A stretch of DNA of 22,833 bases from Bacteroides sp. (GTDB taxonomy: Bacteria; Bacteroidota; Bacteroidia; Bacteroidales; Bacteroidaceae), in NCBI GenBank assembly GCA_019416685.1, contig DXWV01000103.1:1-22833 (forward strand), written 5' to 3'. How positions within the stretch are numbered: the stretch's first letter is position 1; each line of letters starts with the position of its first letter. This document shows positions 8,690 through 16,230 of this stretch, piece after piece. The position numbers were made by a program, and so were the translations under genes. Below the pieces are notes generated by a model. That model was not told the origin of the DNA. It searched no databases and saw only the letters and a program-made list of their open reading frames with translations.

Positions 8690-9802
8690 TTACAGTTTCA
8701 TGATTTTATGGCTGACCAGGTGTTCGTTTAGCCAAACATCCAAAACATAGTTTCCTGTGGTATAGCCCGTCAAGTCTAATTGGAAACGAAAAATTCCCTT
8801 AGGCTGGGTCGAAAACTGTTTTTTCTGAACAGCTACTCCTTGAGGAGAAGTGAGAAGAGTCACCACATTGGCTTCTATAGGTAAGTATATTTCTACCTCC
8901 GCATACGTACTCACAGGATTGGGATATACATTATATGTCAGCCCTTCCCATGGATCAACGATATCGCCTCCGTCAATATCATTATCTGTTTCATATTCTT
9001 CGTTGTGTAATGCTTCTTCAGGAGGATAGAAAAAGGCAGTAGTGAAATTGACAACTCTACCGAGTTCATCAGAAGAGTTGTACGAACAAATGGTTTCAAA
9101 AACAGGATAACGATATCCTTTGGCATACCAACGATAGGTCTCCATTTCTATCAGTTGAGCTAACGATGCGGAATCATCTTCTACTTTGTCCAGCTGAACG
9201 ATTTTTTGCAAGGATTTAACCCGCGATATATGTTTCAGAGTATCTCCGGAAGGTAGGAGTATCATCCCGGTTGCATCCGGTTCAATTGTCATTGTACCTT
9301 GTGTACGAATGGGTACTTGCATCGAATACAATCCTTCGCCACGGAAAGGTAAAGTAATCTGTTCCTGAAAAGCAGACGAATAAACACTCATTAACAACGG
9401 ACAGTCATACCATAAACTGACAACCATATTCTCATGCCCCAAACAAAAAAGTGTATCGTTCCGTAAACAATAGAAATAGGATGTATCATGTTCTTTTCCA
9501 ATGAGCAGACTATCTGCTTTAGGCACACTGACTATGGGAACAACATTTTTCCCCATTATATAACCACTATCCGAAAGCACAGGCGCAACATACCTTAATT
9601 GATATTGGGGATTGATCGTCTCCAATTGGCTGAAATCCCAAAGAACATTTTCACCTGAACGTCCCGGGTCTTTGTACTCGACTTGTTGTTTGGAAATCAC
9701 ATCACCGGCACGAAACATATTCAGAGAAGAAGTCAGGTGAGACTGGGAGAAAGCATACAAGGTTATTGATAATTGTATAGCTACGAATAGTGCCTTTTTC
9801 AT
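8690..9802 (-). CDS. Secreted RHS-associated accessory protein with T9SS type A-like C-terminal domain
   Basis: This is a 370-residue protein with a Sec signal peptide (1-20, ending YAFSQ). A beta-rich body contains YKDPGRSGENVLWDFS, FCLGHEN, LPSGDTLKHI and YRWYAKGYRYPVFET. The last 81 residues (290-370) follow the T9SS type A sorting pattern: YPNPVST at the start, G-N-Y near the end, and a basic HKIMKL terminus. It is the first gene of the left RHS operon, 28 bp before the 986-residue gene. A clear paralogue heads the right RHS cluster (16231-17415), so the pairing with RHS genes is repeated. It may help export, surface anchoring or folding of the RHS protein; this is inference. Confidence 0.8.
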   Translation of the reverse strand: MKKALFVAIQLSITLYAFSQSHLTSSLNMFRAGDVISKQQVEYKDPGRSGENVLWDFSQLETINPQYQLRYVAPVLSDSGYIMGKNVVPIVSVPKADSLLIGKEHDTSYFYCLRNDTLFCLGHENMVVSLWYDCPLLMSVYSSAFQEQITLPFRGEGLYSMQVPIRTQGTMTIEPDATGMILLPSGDTLKHISRVKSLQKIVQLDKVEDDSASLAQLIEMETYRWYAKGYRYPVFETICSYNSSDELGRVVNFTTAFFYPPEEALHNEEYETDNDIDGGDIVDPWEGLTYNVYPNPVSTYAEVEIYLPIEANVVTLLTSPQGVAVQKKQFSTQPKGIFRFQLDLTGYTTGNYVLDVWLNEHLVSHKIMKL

Positions 9803-9831
9803 AATATTTGTGTGTTAGAGGTTGTGTATTA

Positions 9832-9839
9832 CAAATATA
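9832..9839 (-). promoter_or_regulatory. Bacteroides-type -7 element for the left RHS operon
   Basis: The minus strand reads TATATTTG here, a perfect match to the Bacteroidetes TAnnTTTG -7 element. It lies about 30 bases before the ATG of the accessory gene. The -33 element is weak: only a TTGTG stretch lies at roughly the right distance. No other good candidate is seen upstream of this operon. Confidence 0.45.
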
Positions 9840-10051
9840 TACTTTTTTACTTGAAAAATGTACACAAGTGATATTATTACTCTTTGTTAACGTTTAGACT
9901 ATCCAAACATACCACAAGCAATATTATCAATAAGAAATAACTTACTCTGGGAAAGCATACAAATCATATGGTTTTAAGCGTGCAAATCAATAGTATTATA
10001 ATGCGCTATATACCATACTCTTACGATAACGAACAGTACTACTCTGTTACA

Positions 10052-10092
10052 AAAACACCCGGATGTTCTTCATCAAAACATCCGGGTGTTTT
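10052..10092. terminator. Strong hairpin, 16-bp perfect stem (probable aspA terminator)
   Basis: AAAACACCCGGATGTT (10052-10067) pairs perfectly with 10077-10092 around the 9-base loop CTTCATCAA. Read on the minus strand, the stem ends in a run of five T followed by GTAAC, which fits a terminator for the leftward aspA transcript. It also shields the left RHS operon from read-through. Confidence 0.7.
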
Positions 10093-10099
10093 AAACAAG

Positions 10100-10136
10100 A
10101 ACATGGGGATGTTTTATAGAAGAACATCCCCATGTT
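10100..10136. terminator. Second tandem hairpin, 14-bp perfect stem
   Basis: AACATGGGGATGTT (10100-10113) pairs with 10123-10136 around the 9-base loop TTATAGAAG. It is a sequence relative of the neighbouring hairpin: both carry GGATGTT...AACATCC next to the loop, and both loops are 9 bases. Tandem terminators, or two copies of a small palindromic repeat, are both possible. Confidence 0.6.
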
Positions 10137-10246
10137 TTGCTTATCCAAATCAGTTACTCCACCTCCTTAAAAGCTATTACATATTTGCAGAGAAGCCTAT
10201 TGCTTATACATGGAATAACGTACACTCTCGTTTACTGTATAAAGCC

Positions 10247-11680
10247 TTATTTATTCGGCTTTATATCCAGCTTTACCGGTTTAATCATATTTTCCGGTTT
10301 CAAAATAGTATCGAGGTCTTTCTTAGAGAGAATATCATGCTCCAATACCAGTTCATAGACACCTTTTCCGGTTTCAAGAGCCTCTTTGGCAATTTTCGTA
10401 GAGTTCTTGTAACCAATCACCGGATTGAGTGCAGTAACTACACCAATACTGTCGTGTACATGACGACGGCAGGTTTCTTCATTGGCCGTGATACCATCAA
10501 TGCACAAAGTACGCAAAGTGTCAAATCCATTCATCAACAGATCGGCTGATTCAAAGCAACACTGTGCCATGACTGGCTCCATAGCATTAAGCTCCATCTG
10601 TGCAGCTTCGCCACTCATAGCTACACAAAGATCATTGCCGATTACCTTATAATCGATCTGATTCATGACTTCAGGAATCACCGGATTTACCTTACCCGGC
10701 ATAATAGACGAACCGGGCTGCATGGCGGGAAGGTTAATCTCACCCAATCCGCAACGCGGACCGGAAGCCAATAAACGCAGGTCATTACAAATCTTATTCA
10801 TTTTAACAGCGACACGTCGCATAGCCGATGAATACCCTACCATAGAAGAAGTATCCGAAGTAGCCCCTACCAGATCATCAGCCAGTTTTATATCCAGTCC
10901 GGTTATTTTCCGCAGGGCTTCAATGCATTTTTCTGCATACCCGGGCTCAGCCGTTATTCCGGTTCCGATAGCAGTAGCGCCCATATTTACCGTCAGGAAA
11001 TCCTGAGCCGCAAAATCCAGATTTTTAATTTCATCCCGAAGAATACTCGCAAAGCCATTGAAGGTCTGACCCAAAGTCATCGGTACGGCATCTTCCAGCT
11101 GGGTACGTCCCATTTTAATGATATGTGCAAACTCTCCGGCTTTCTTCTGGAAAGCTTCAATAAGTTCATTAAAATGTTTCATTAGTTTGAGATGAGTATA
11201 ATACAGACCAATATGAATAGCTGTAGGATAAGCATCATTGGTAGATTGCGAACGGTTGACATGATCATTGGGTGAGCAATACTGATACTCTCCCCGCTTA
11301 TGTCCCATCAACTCAAGGGCACGGTTGGCAATCACTTCATTGGCATTCATATTGGTAGTAGTACCGGCACCACCCTGAATCATATCTACCGGAAATTGCT
11401 CGTGATGCTTGCCTTCAAGAATTTCTTTACAAGCTTTCAGAATAGCATCTGTCTGTTCTTTGGTCAGCAAATGAAGTTCATAATTGGCAACCGCTGCTCC
11501 CATTTTAGTAATAGCAAGCGCATTTATGAACAAAGGGTATTCATTGAGGTGAAATTTACTGATCTTAAAATTTTCAATGCCTCTTAATGTCTGCACACCG
11601 TACAAAGCACTCTCCGGTACTTCACGACTTCCTATCAAATCACTTTCCGTACGGGTTTCTTTTGATAAATTCTGTTCCAT
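10247..11680 (-). CDS. aspA: Aspartate ammonia-lyase (aspartase)
   Basis: The 477-residue cytosolic enzyme converts L-aspartate to fumarate and ammonium; the family usually has about 470 residues. It carries the fumarase/aspartase signature GSSIMPGKVNP (residues 323-333), which includes the catalytic flexible-loop Ser. Earlier conserved elements are GGAGTTTNMNANEV (103-116), the NDHVNRSQSTND region (138-149) and GRTQLEDAVP (191-200). The start MEQNLSKETR lies in the intergenic region divergent from dcuB. In Bacteroides the product fumarate feeds fumarate reductase and succinate formation. The neighbours (transporter, asparaginase, porin) indicate an asparagine/aspartate utilisation block. Transcription probably ends at the hairpins 10052-10136. 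Confidence 0.96.
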   Translation of the reverse strand: MEQNLSKETRTESDLIGSREVPESALYGVQTLRGIENFKISKFHLNEYPLFINALAITKMGAAVANYELHLLTKEQTDAILKACKEILEGKHHEQFPVDMIQGGAGTTTNMNANEVIANRALELMGHKRGEYQYCSPNDHVNRSQSTNDAYPTAIHIGLYYTHLKLMKHFNELIEAFQKKAGEFAHIIKMGRTQLEDAVPMTLGQTFNGFASILRDEIKNLDFAAQDFLTVNMGATAIGTGITAEPGYAEKCIEALRKITGLDIKLADDLVGATSDTSSMVGYSSAMRRVAVKMNKICNDLRLLASGPRCGLGEINLPAMQPGSSIMPGKVNPVIPEVMNQIDYKVIGNDLCVAMSGEAAQMELNAMEPVMAQCCFESADLLMNGFDTLRTLCIDGITANEETCRRHVHDSIGVVTALNPVIGYKNSTKIAKEALETGKGVYELVLEHDILSKKDLDTILKPENMIKPVKLDIKPNK

Positions 11681-11789
11681 AATATCTCTTTTTTAACAAT
11701 GACGTTTTATGAGTTTCTGTTATAATAACCAAACCCGACTCTTATTGTTTTAATAAATATGCGAAAACCATTCAACTTATTTTTTGTTG

Positions 11790-11822
11790 TTTTATCATAT
11801 TAGTAGATTTCTGTTATCTTTA
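11790..11822 (+). promoter_or_regulatory. Weak candidate promoter for dcuB-ansB-porin
   Basis: TATCTTTA (11815-11822) matches seven of eight positions of TAnnTTTG. A TTTT stretch lies 21 bases upstream as a poor -33 element. It sits 22 bases before the dcuB ATG, in the 164-bp divergent gap shared with aspA. No clear operator or riboswitch was seen in this gap. Confidence 0.3.
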
Positions 11823-11844
11823 CCCGACCTTAAAAAAGAAAGAT

Positions 11845-13155
11845 ATGATTTTACAATTAGCATTTGTACTAACAGCTATTATTATCGGAGCTCGCTTGGG
11901 CGGCATCGGATTGGGAGTAATGGGAGGTGTCGGATTAGCGATACTCACCTTTGTATTCGGTCTGCAACCAACTGCTCCTCCTATTGATGTGATGCTGATG
12001 ATTGCTGCTGTTATCTCAGCAGCCTCCTGTATGCAGGCAGCCGGAGGACTCGATTACATGGTGAAATTAGCCGAAAAGCTATTACGCAAAAACCCTTCGC
12101 ATGTCACGATCCTCAGCCCGATTGTGACGTATCTGTTCACTTTCGTTGCAGGAACAGGACACGTAGCCTATTCAGTCCTGCCGGTTATTGCAGAGGTTGC
12201 CACTGAAACCAAGATACGTCCGGAAAGGCCGCTCGGTATAGCTGTCATTGCCTCACAACAGGCTATTACGGCAAGTCCTATTTCTGCTGCTACAGTTGCT
12301 CTGTTGGGCCTATTGGCAGGATTCGACATCACTCTGTTTGATATTCTTAAAATAACAATCCCGGCTACAATAATCGGTGTATTGGTAGGCGCTTTTTTCT
12401 CCATGCGGGTAGGTAAAGAACTGATAGACGATCCGGAATATCAAAAGCGCGTTGCAGAAGGAATGATAAAAGAGCACAAAGTGGAAATCAAAGATGTGCA
12501 GAACAAACGCCATGCGCTGGTTTCGGTACTCATTTTCATATTAGCCACCGTGTTTATTGTATTCTTCGGCTCATTCGAGGGAATGCGCCCTTCATTCCTT
12601 ATCGACGGAGAAATCATCACACTGGGCATGTCTTCCATCATAGAGATTGTCATGCTATCGGCAGCTGCCCTTATTCTTTTGTTTACCAAGACTGATGGCC
12701 TCAAAGCTACACAGGGTTCTGTTTTCCCGGCAGGGATGCAGGCGGTAATCGCTATCTTCGGAATAGCCTGGATGGGTGATACATTCCTTCAGGGGAATAT
12801 GGGTGAACTAACCCAATCCATCGAAGGAGTTGTACGCGAAATGCCCTGGCTATTTGGTATCGCACTATTCGTCATGTCTATCTTACTTTACAGCCAGGCT
12901 GCCACTGTACGTGCACTGATGCCGCTGGGCATTGCACTGGGCATTTCACCTTATATGCTGATAGCTATGTTCCCGGCAGTGAACGGATATTTCTTCATTC
13001 CGAATTATCCTACTGTAGTAGCAGCTATCAATTTTGACCGTACGGGCACAACAAAAATAGGCAAATATGTGTTAAATCATTCCTTTATGATGCCCGGTAT
13101 TGTATCTACAGTAGTAGCAATCGTACTGGGACTCTTATTCATACAAATTTATTAA
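11845..13155 (+). CDS. dcuB: Anaerobic C4-dicarboxylate transporter, Dcu family
   Basis: The 436-residue polytopic inner-membrane protein is close in size to DcuA/DcuB exchangers (about 430-446). Hydrophobic segments cover almost the whole length. Conserved-looking stretches include IGARLGGIGLGVMGGVGLAI near residues 12-31, the TFVAGTGHVAYSVLPVIAE region (near 95-115), QAAGGLDYMV, and NGYFFIPNYPTVVAAINFDRTGTTKIGKYVLNHSFM close to the C-terminus. Dcu carriers exchange aspartate, fumarate or malate for succinate under anaerobic conditions. Divergent from aspA and 36 bp upstream of the asparaginase gene, it would import periplasmic aspartate released by asparaginase and export succinate. Confidence 0.95.
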   Translation: MILQLAFVLTAIIIGARLGGIGLGVMGGVGLAILTFVFGLQPTAPPIDVMLMIAAVISAASCMQAAGGLDYMVKLAEKLLRKNPSHVTILSPIVTYLFTFVAGTGHVAYSVLPVIAEVATETKIRPERPLGIAVIASQQAITASPISAATVALLGLLAGFDITLFDILKITIPATIIGVLVGAFFSMRVGKELIDDPEYQKRVAEGMIKEHKVEIKDVQNKRHALVSVLIFILATVFIVFFGSFEGMRPSFLIDGEIITLGMSSIIEIVMLSAAALILLFTKTDGLKATQGSVFPAGMQAVIAIFGIAWMGDTFLQGNMGELTQSIEGVVREMPWLFGIALFVMSILLYSQAATVRALMPLGIALGISPYMLIAMFPAVNGYFFIPNYPTVVAAINFDRTGTTKIGKYVLNHSFMMPGIVSTVVAIVLGLLFIQIY

Positions 13156-13191
13156 ACCGAATATATTATTAACCTAAACAACCATTTAGTC

Positions 13192-14253
13192 ATGAAAGAA
13201 TTAAAAAAACTGAGTCTGGTAGTAGTTTCGTTACTATTCTCCGTCACCCTAACTTTTGCTGCGGGAAAACCTAATATCCATATTCTTGCCACAGGCGGAA
13301 CCATTGCCGGAACAGGCACATCGGCTACTTCAACCAACTACACCGCCGGGCAAGTAGCAATCAGCACACTGCTGGATGCGGTACCCGGATTGAACGACAT
13401 AGCCAATGTAACCGGCGAACAAATCGTAAAAATCGGTTCGCAGGATATGAACGATGCTGTGTGGTTAACGCTTGCAAAGAAAATAAACGAATTGCTGAGA
13501 CGTCCGGATATAGATGGTATTGTCATCACACACGGAACGGACACCATGGAGGAAACTGCCTATTTCCTTAACCTGACGGTGAAAAGCTTTAAACCCGTTG
13601 TACTGGTAGGCGCTATGCGTCCTTCTACTGCATTGAGTGCTGATGGACCACTGAATATATACAATGCCGTAGTTACTGCCGGCGCCAAAGAGTCAAGCGG
13701 CAAAGGAGTTTTAGTAGCTATGAACGGACTCATCCTCGGAGCAGAAAGTGTACAAAAGATGAACACCATTGATGTACAGACTTTCCAGGCTCCTAACTCC
13801 GGTGCGCTGGGATACATCTTCAATGGAAAAGTATTCTACAATCAAGCACCCCTGAAAAAACATACGATGCAATCGGTTTTTGATGTGACTTATCTGGAAT
13901 CACTTCCCAAAGTAGGAATCGTTTATAGCTATTCGAATATAGAAGCTGATATGGTGACTCCTTTACTGAACAACGGATACAAAGGTATTATTCATGCCGG
14001 CGTAGGTAACGGAAATATCCACAAAAATATCTTTCCGATACTGACGGAAGCCCGCAAAAAGGGAATTCTGGTAGTCCGCTCCTCCAGAGTACCTACCGGC
14101 CCGACCACTTTGGACGCAGAGGTAGATGATGCTCAATATCAATTTGTTGCTTCTCAAGAACTGAATCCGCAGAAAGCGCGTGTATTATTGATGCTTGCAT
14201 TGACGAAAACAAACGACTGGAAACAGATTCAGAAATACTTTAATGAATACTAA
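13192..14253 (+). CDS. ansB: Periplasmic type II L-asparaginase
   Basis: The 353-residue enzyme hydrolyses L-asparagine to aspartate and ammonium. A Sec signal peptide of about 23-24 residues (ends FAA) places it in the periplasm, as for type II enzymes. The first active-site motif ATGGTIAGTG holds the nucleophile T37, followed by Y50. The second motif ITHGTDTMEET holds T116 and D117. K166 in VTAGAKESSG completes the usual catalytic set. Further family motifs are GAMRPSTALSADGPLN and HAGVGNGNI. Length is normal. It is 36 bp after dcuB and is probably co-transcribed with it and with the porin-like gene. Confidence 0.96.
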   Translation: MKELKKLSLVVVSLLFSVTLTFAAGKPNIHILATGGTIAGTGTSATSTNYTAGQVAISTLLDAVPGLNDIANVTGEQIVKIGSQDMNDAVWLTLAKKINELLRRPDIDGIVITHGTDTMEETAYFLNLTVKSFKPVVLVGAMRPSTALSADGPLNIYNAVVTAGAKESSGKGVLVAMNGLILGAESVQKMNTIDVQTFQAPNSGALGYIFNGKVFYNQAPLKKHTMQSVFDVTYLESLPKVGIVYSYSNIEADMVTPLLNNGYKGIIHAGVGNGNIHKNIFPILTEARKKGILVVRSSRVPTGPTTLDAEVDDAQYQFVASQELNPQKARVLLMLALTKTNDWKQIQKYFNEY

Positions 14254-14271
14254 AAAATGAGTGATTAATGA

Positions 14272-14333
14272 TTAGTGATAAGTGATAAGCGGCTGCGCTT
14301 TTACATCGCATGACACTAATCACTTATCACTAA
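14272..14333. repeat. Nested inverted repeat between ansB and the porin gene
   Basis: A 15-bp perfect stem pairs TTAGTGATAAGTGAT (14272-14286) with 14319-14333. Inside its loop a smaller AAGCG/CGCTT hairpin lies at 14287-14300. Short direct repeats (GTGATTA, GTGATAA, CTAACCG) surround it. No T-run follows, so it is more likely a small intergenic repeat or an RNA-processing/stability structure inside the operon than a terminator. Confidence 0.6.
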
Positions 14334-14362
14334 CCGCTAACCGCTAATTCACCGATCCGATT

Positions 14363-15550
14363 ATGAAAAAAATAATGTTTATACTGCTCATCATGGGTAG
14401 TATCCAGGGGGTGTATGCCCAGAAGACAGAAAAGAGTAAGAAATTCATGGTTGATAAAACACTATTCGAAGAACTGACAGATGTCAAAAAGAAATCGGAT
14501 AAGTTCAACCTCTATCTCAATATGCAGGGAAGCTTCGACGCGAACTTCCGGGACGGATTTGAAGAAGGTGCTTTCAAAATGCGCCAGCTCCGTATCGAGA
14601 TGAAAGGAAATATCAATAACTGGCTCTCGTATCGCTATCGCCAGCGGCTGAACCGCTCCAACGAAGGAGGTGGTATGATTGACAATATACCTACCTCAAT
14701 AGACTACGCCGGAATAGGCATCAAGCTGAATGATCAGTTCAATCTCTTTGCCGGTAAGCAGTGTGCTGCTTATGGGGGGATTGAATTCGACTTGAATCCG
14801 ATAGACATCTACGAGTACAGTGACATGATTGAAAACATGAGTAACTTCATGACCGGTTTGAACATCGGTTATAATCTTACTTCGACCCAACAACTCAATC
14901 TACAGATATTGAACAGCCGCAACGGTTCATTCGACAGTACTTATGGTATCACAGAAAATGAAGAGGGGCAACGTCCCGATCTACGCTCCGGTAAATTGCC
15001 ACTGGTGTACACATTGAACTGGAATGGTAATTTCAATGATGTATTCAAGACCCGCTGGTCGGCCTCTGTCCTGAGTGAAGCTAAAAGTAAGAATATGTAT
15101 TATTATGCATTGGGTAATGAGCTGAACCTGGATAAGTTCAACATGTTCCTCGACTTTATGTATTCTCATGAAGATATAGACCGGAATGGTACAATCACCG
15201 GAATAGTGGGACGCCCGGACGGTCATAATGCTTTTGATGCCGGATACCTCTCTGTAGTAACTAAACTGAACTATCGGTTCTGCCCCAAATGGAATGCTTT
15301 TGTAAAAGGTATGTACGAAACAGCCTCTGTCACCAAAAGTACAGAAGGAATAGCCAGAGGTAATTATCGCACTTCCTGGGGATACCTCACAGGTATAGAA
15401 TATTATCCGATGAAAACCAACCTGCACTTCTTCCTCACCTATGTGGGACGGACCTATAATTTCACTTCCCGTGCCAAAGTACTGGGACAAGAAGATTACA
15501 GCACCAACCGTGTATCCGTAGGATTTATCTGGCAGATGCCGGTATTTTAA
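14363..15550 (+). CDS. Porin-like outer-membrane beta-barrel protein (porin O/P-like)
   Basis: This is a 395-residue protein with a Sec signal peptide (about 1-19, ending GVYAQ). A barrel follows, made of alternating amphipathic strands (FNLYLNMQGSFDANF, LRIEMKGNINNWLSYRYRQRL, FNLFAGKQCAAYGGIEFD), and it ends in the terminal Phe typical of outer-membrane proteins (IWQMPVF). It resembles the phosphate-selective porin O/P group seen in Bacteroides. The substrate cannot be read from the sequence. Its place after asparaginase, 109 bp downstream with a hairpin between them, suggests that it admits asparagine or other dicarboxylates/amino acids to the periplasm. A strong terminator follows at 15590-15638. 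Confidence 0.8.
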   Translation: MKKIMFILLIMGSIQGVYAQKTEKSKKFMVDKTLFEELTDVKKKSDKFNLYLNMQGSFDANFRDGFEEGAFKMRQLRIEMKGNINNWLSYRYRQRLNRSNEGGGMIDNIPTSIDYAGIGIKLNDQFNLFAGKQCAAYGGIEFDLNPIDIYEYSDMIENMSNFMTGLNIGYNLTSTQQLNLQILNSRNGSFDSTYGITENEEGQRPDLRSGKLPLVYTLNWNGNFNDVFKTRWSASVLSEAKSKNMYYYALGNELNLDKFNMFLDFMYSHEDIDRNGTITGIVGRPDGHNAFDAGYLSVVTKLNYRFCPKWNAFVKGMYETASVTKSTEGIARGNYRTSWGYLTGIEYYPMKTNLHFFLTYVGRTYNFTSRAKVLGQEDYSTNRVSVGFIWQMPVF

Positions 15551-15589
15551 AAAACTATTTTTAATTTATTCATAAGTAATGAACAGGTA

Positions 15590-15638
15590 AAACACAAATT
15601 ACACAAATTAGAATTTAAAATTTGTGTAATTTGTGTTT
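15590..15638 (+). terminator. Intrinsic terminator after the porin gene
   Basis: AAACACAAATTACACAAATT (15590-15609) pairs perfectly over 20 bp with 15619-15638 around a 9-base loop. A T-rich stretch (TTTCATTTTATT) follows on the plus strand. It lies 40 bp after the porin stop codon and closes the dcuB-ansB-porin unit. The stem is AT-rich and itself built of two ACACAAATT direct repeats. Confidence 0.8.
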
Positions 15639-15659
15639 CATTTTATTCCACCTTTCCAT

Positions 15660-16130
15660 TTATTCCCACTGTGATATATCATGATTAAACAGACGCCAAA
15701 TATATCAAAAACATTACTTAGTCACCTAATAATTGCTGCATACACCGTGCTCGTTAAAATTGAGAAGTATATAATTCCTTTCAAGTTCCACTTTCGGTTT
15801 TTACTAAGAGTGAAATTCTCAAATTATGGTTAAATGAAAAGTGATTTGGGGGCCAGTGTAATTGTGATAAGTTTAGCTCATTGTTGTACGATTTTGAATA
15901 CATCTCACCACAAAGTAACAAAGCACAAAGTTTTAATTTTTAAAATCAACTCCTACAATAACTCTGTACATTTGTGTATTCTGTTATGAACTAATTTGTT
16001 TCAAATAGTTGAAATTCGTATTAAATATAAGTCAGGATACATACACAAACAAGCAAATTATACAACTGGATGATCTTAGTTTTTTTTTAAGAAAGAAGCG
16101 TTTTGCACAAAAAAGAAAAATATTGAACCA
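15660..16130. other. AT-rich gene-free intergenic stretch
   Basis: No convincing reading frame, RNA gene or mobile-element end was found between the porin terminator and the right RHS promoter. A run of nine T (16080-16088) lies about 45 bases upstream of the -33 element and could act as an AT-rich upstream element. The ACAAAGTAACAAAGCACAAAG stretch near 15911-15931 is low complexity only. Confidence 0.6.
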
Positions 16131-16134
16131 TAAT

Positions 16135-16166
16135 ATTGGAATAGCATTAAATAATATGTAATTTTG
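16135..16166 (+). promoter_or_regulatory. Bacteroides-type promoter for the right RHS operon
   Basis: ATTG (16135-16138) is followed by a 20-base spacer and TAATTTTG (16159-16166), a perfect TAnnTTTG -7 element with near-ideal spacing to a TTG -33 element. Transcription would start near 16172, giving an untranslated leader of about 58 bases before the ATG at 16231. Confidence 0.65.
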
Positions 16167-16230
16167 CAGACATTCCTAAACCAACTACTTAACTATTCAA
16201 TATACCAACTTATAATTAAATACAATCACT

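Larger units (their letters stand above)
9840..10246. other. Intergenic region between aspA 3' end and the left RHS operon
   Basis: Apart from the promoter at its left end and the two tandem hairpins at 10052-10092 and 10100-10136, I see no gene here. A plus-strand reading frame (9968-10549) runs through both hairpins and then antisense through the end of aspA. It has no family resemblance and is taken as chance. Confidence 0.6.

Noticed and set aside
9968..10549. Plus-strand reading frame of 193 codons after the left RHS promoter region
   Set aside because: It runs through two strong hairpins and then antisense through the end of aspA; composition is not protein-like and no family is recognised.
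14255..14345. Short GTGATTA/GTGATAA and CTAACCG repeats as a CRISPR-like array
   Set aside because: Units are only 7-9 bases without regular spacers; they form one nested hairpin.
14981..15490. Minus-strand frame of 169 codons inside the porin gene
   Set aside because: It is antisense to a clear outer-membrane barrel gene and has no start signal or recognisable domain.
15660..16130. Possible small RNA or mobile-element remnant in the intergenic stretch
   Set aside because: No promoter-terminator pair, no terminal inverted repeats and no coding potential could be seen.
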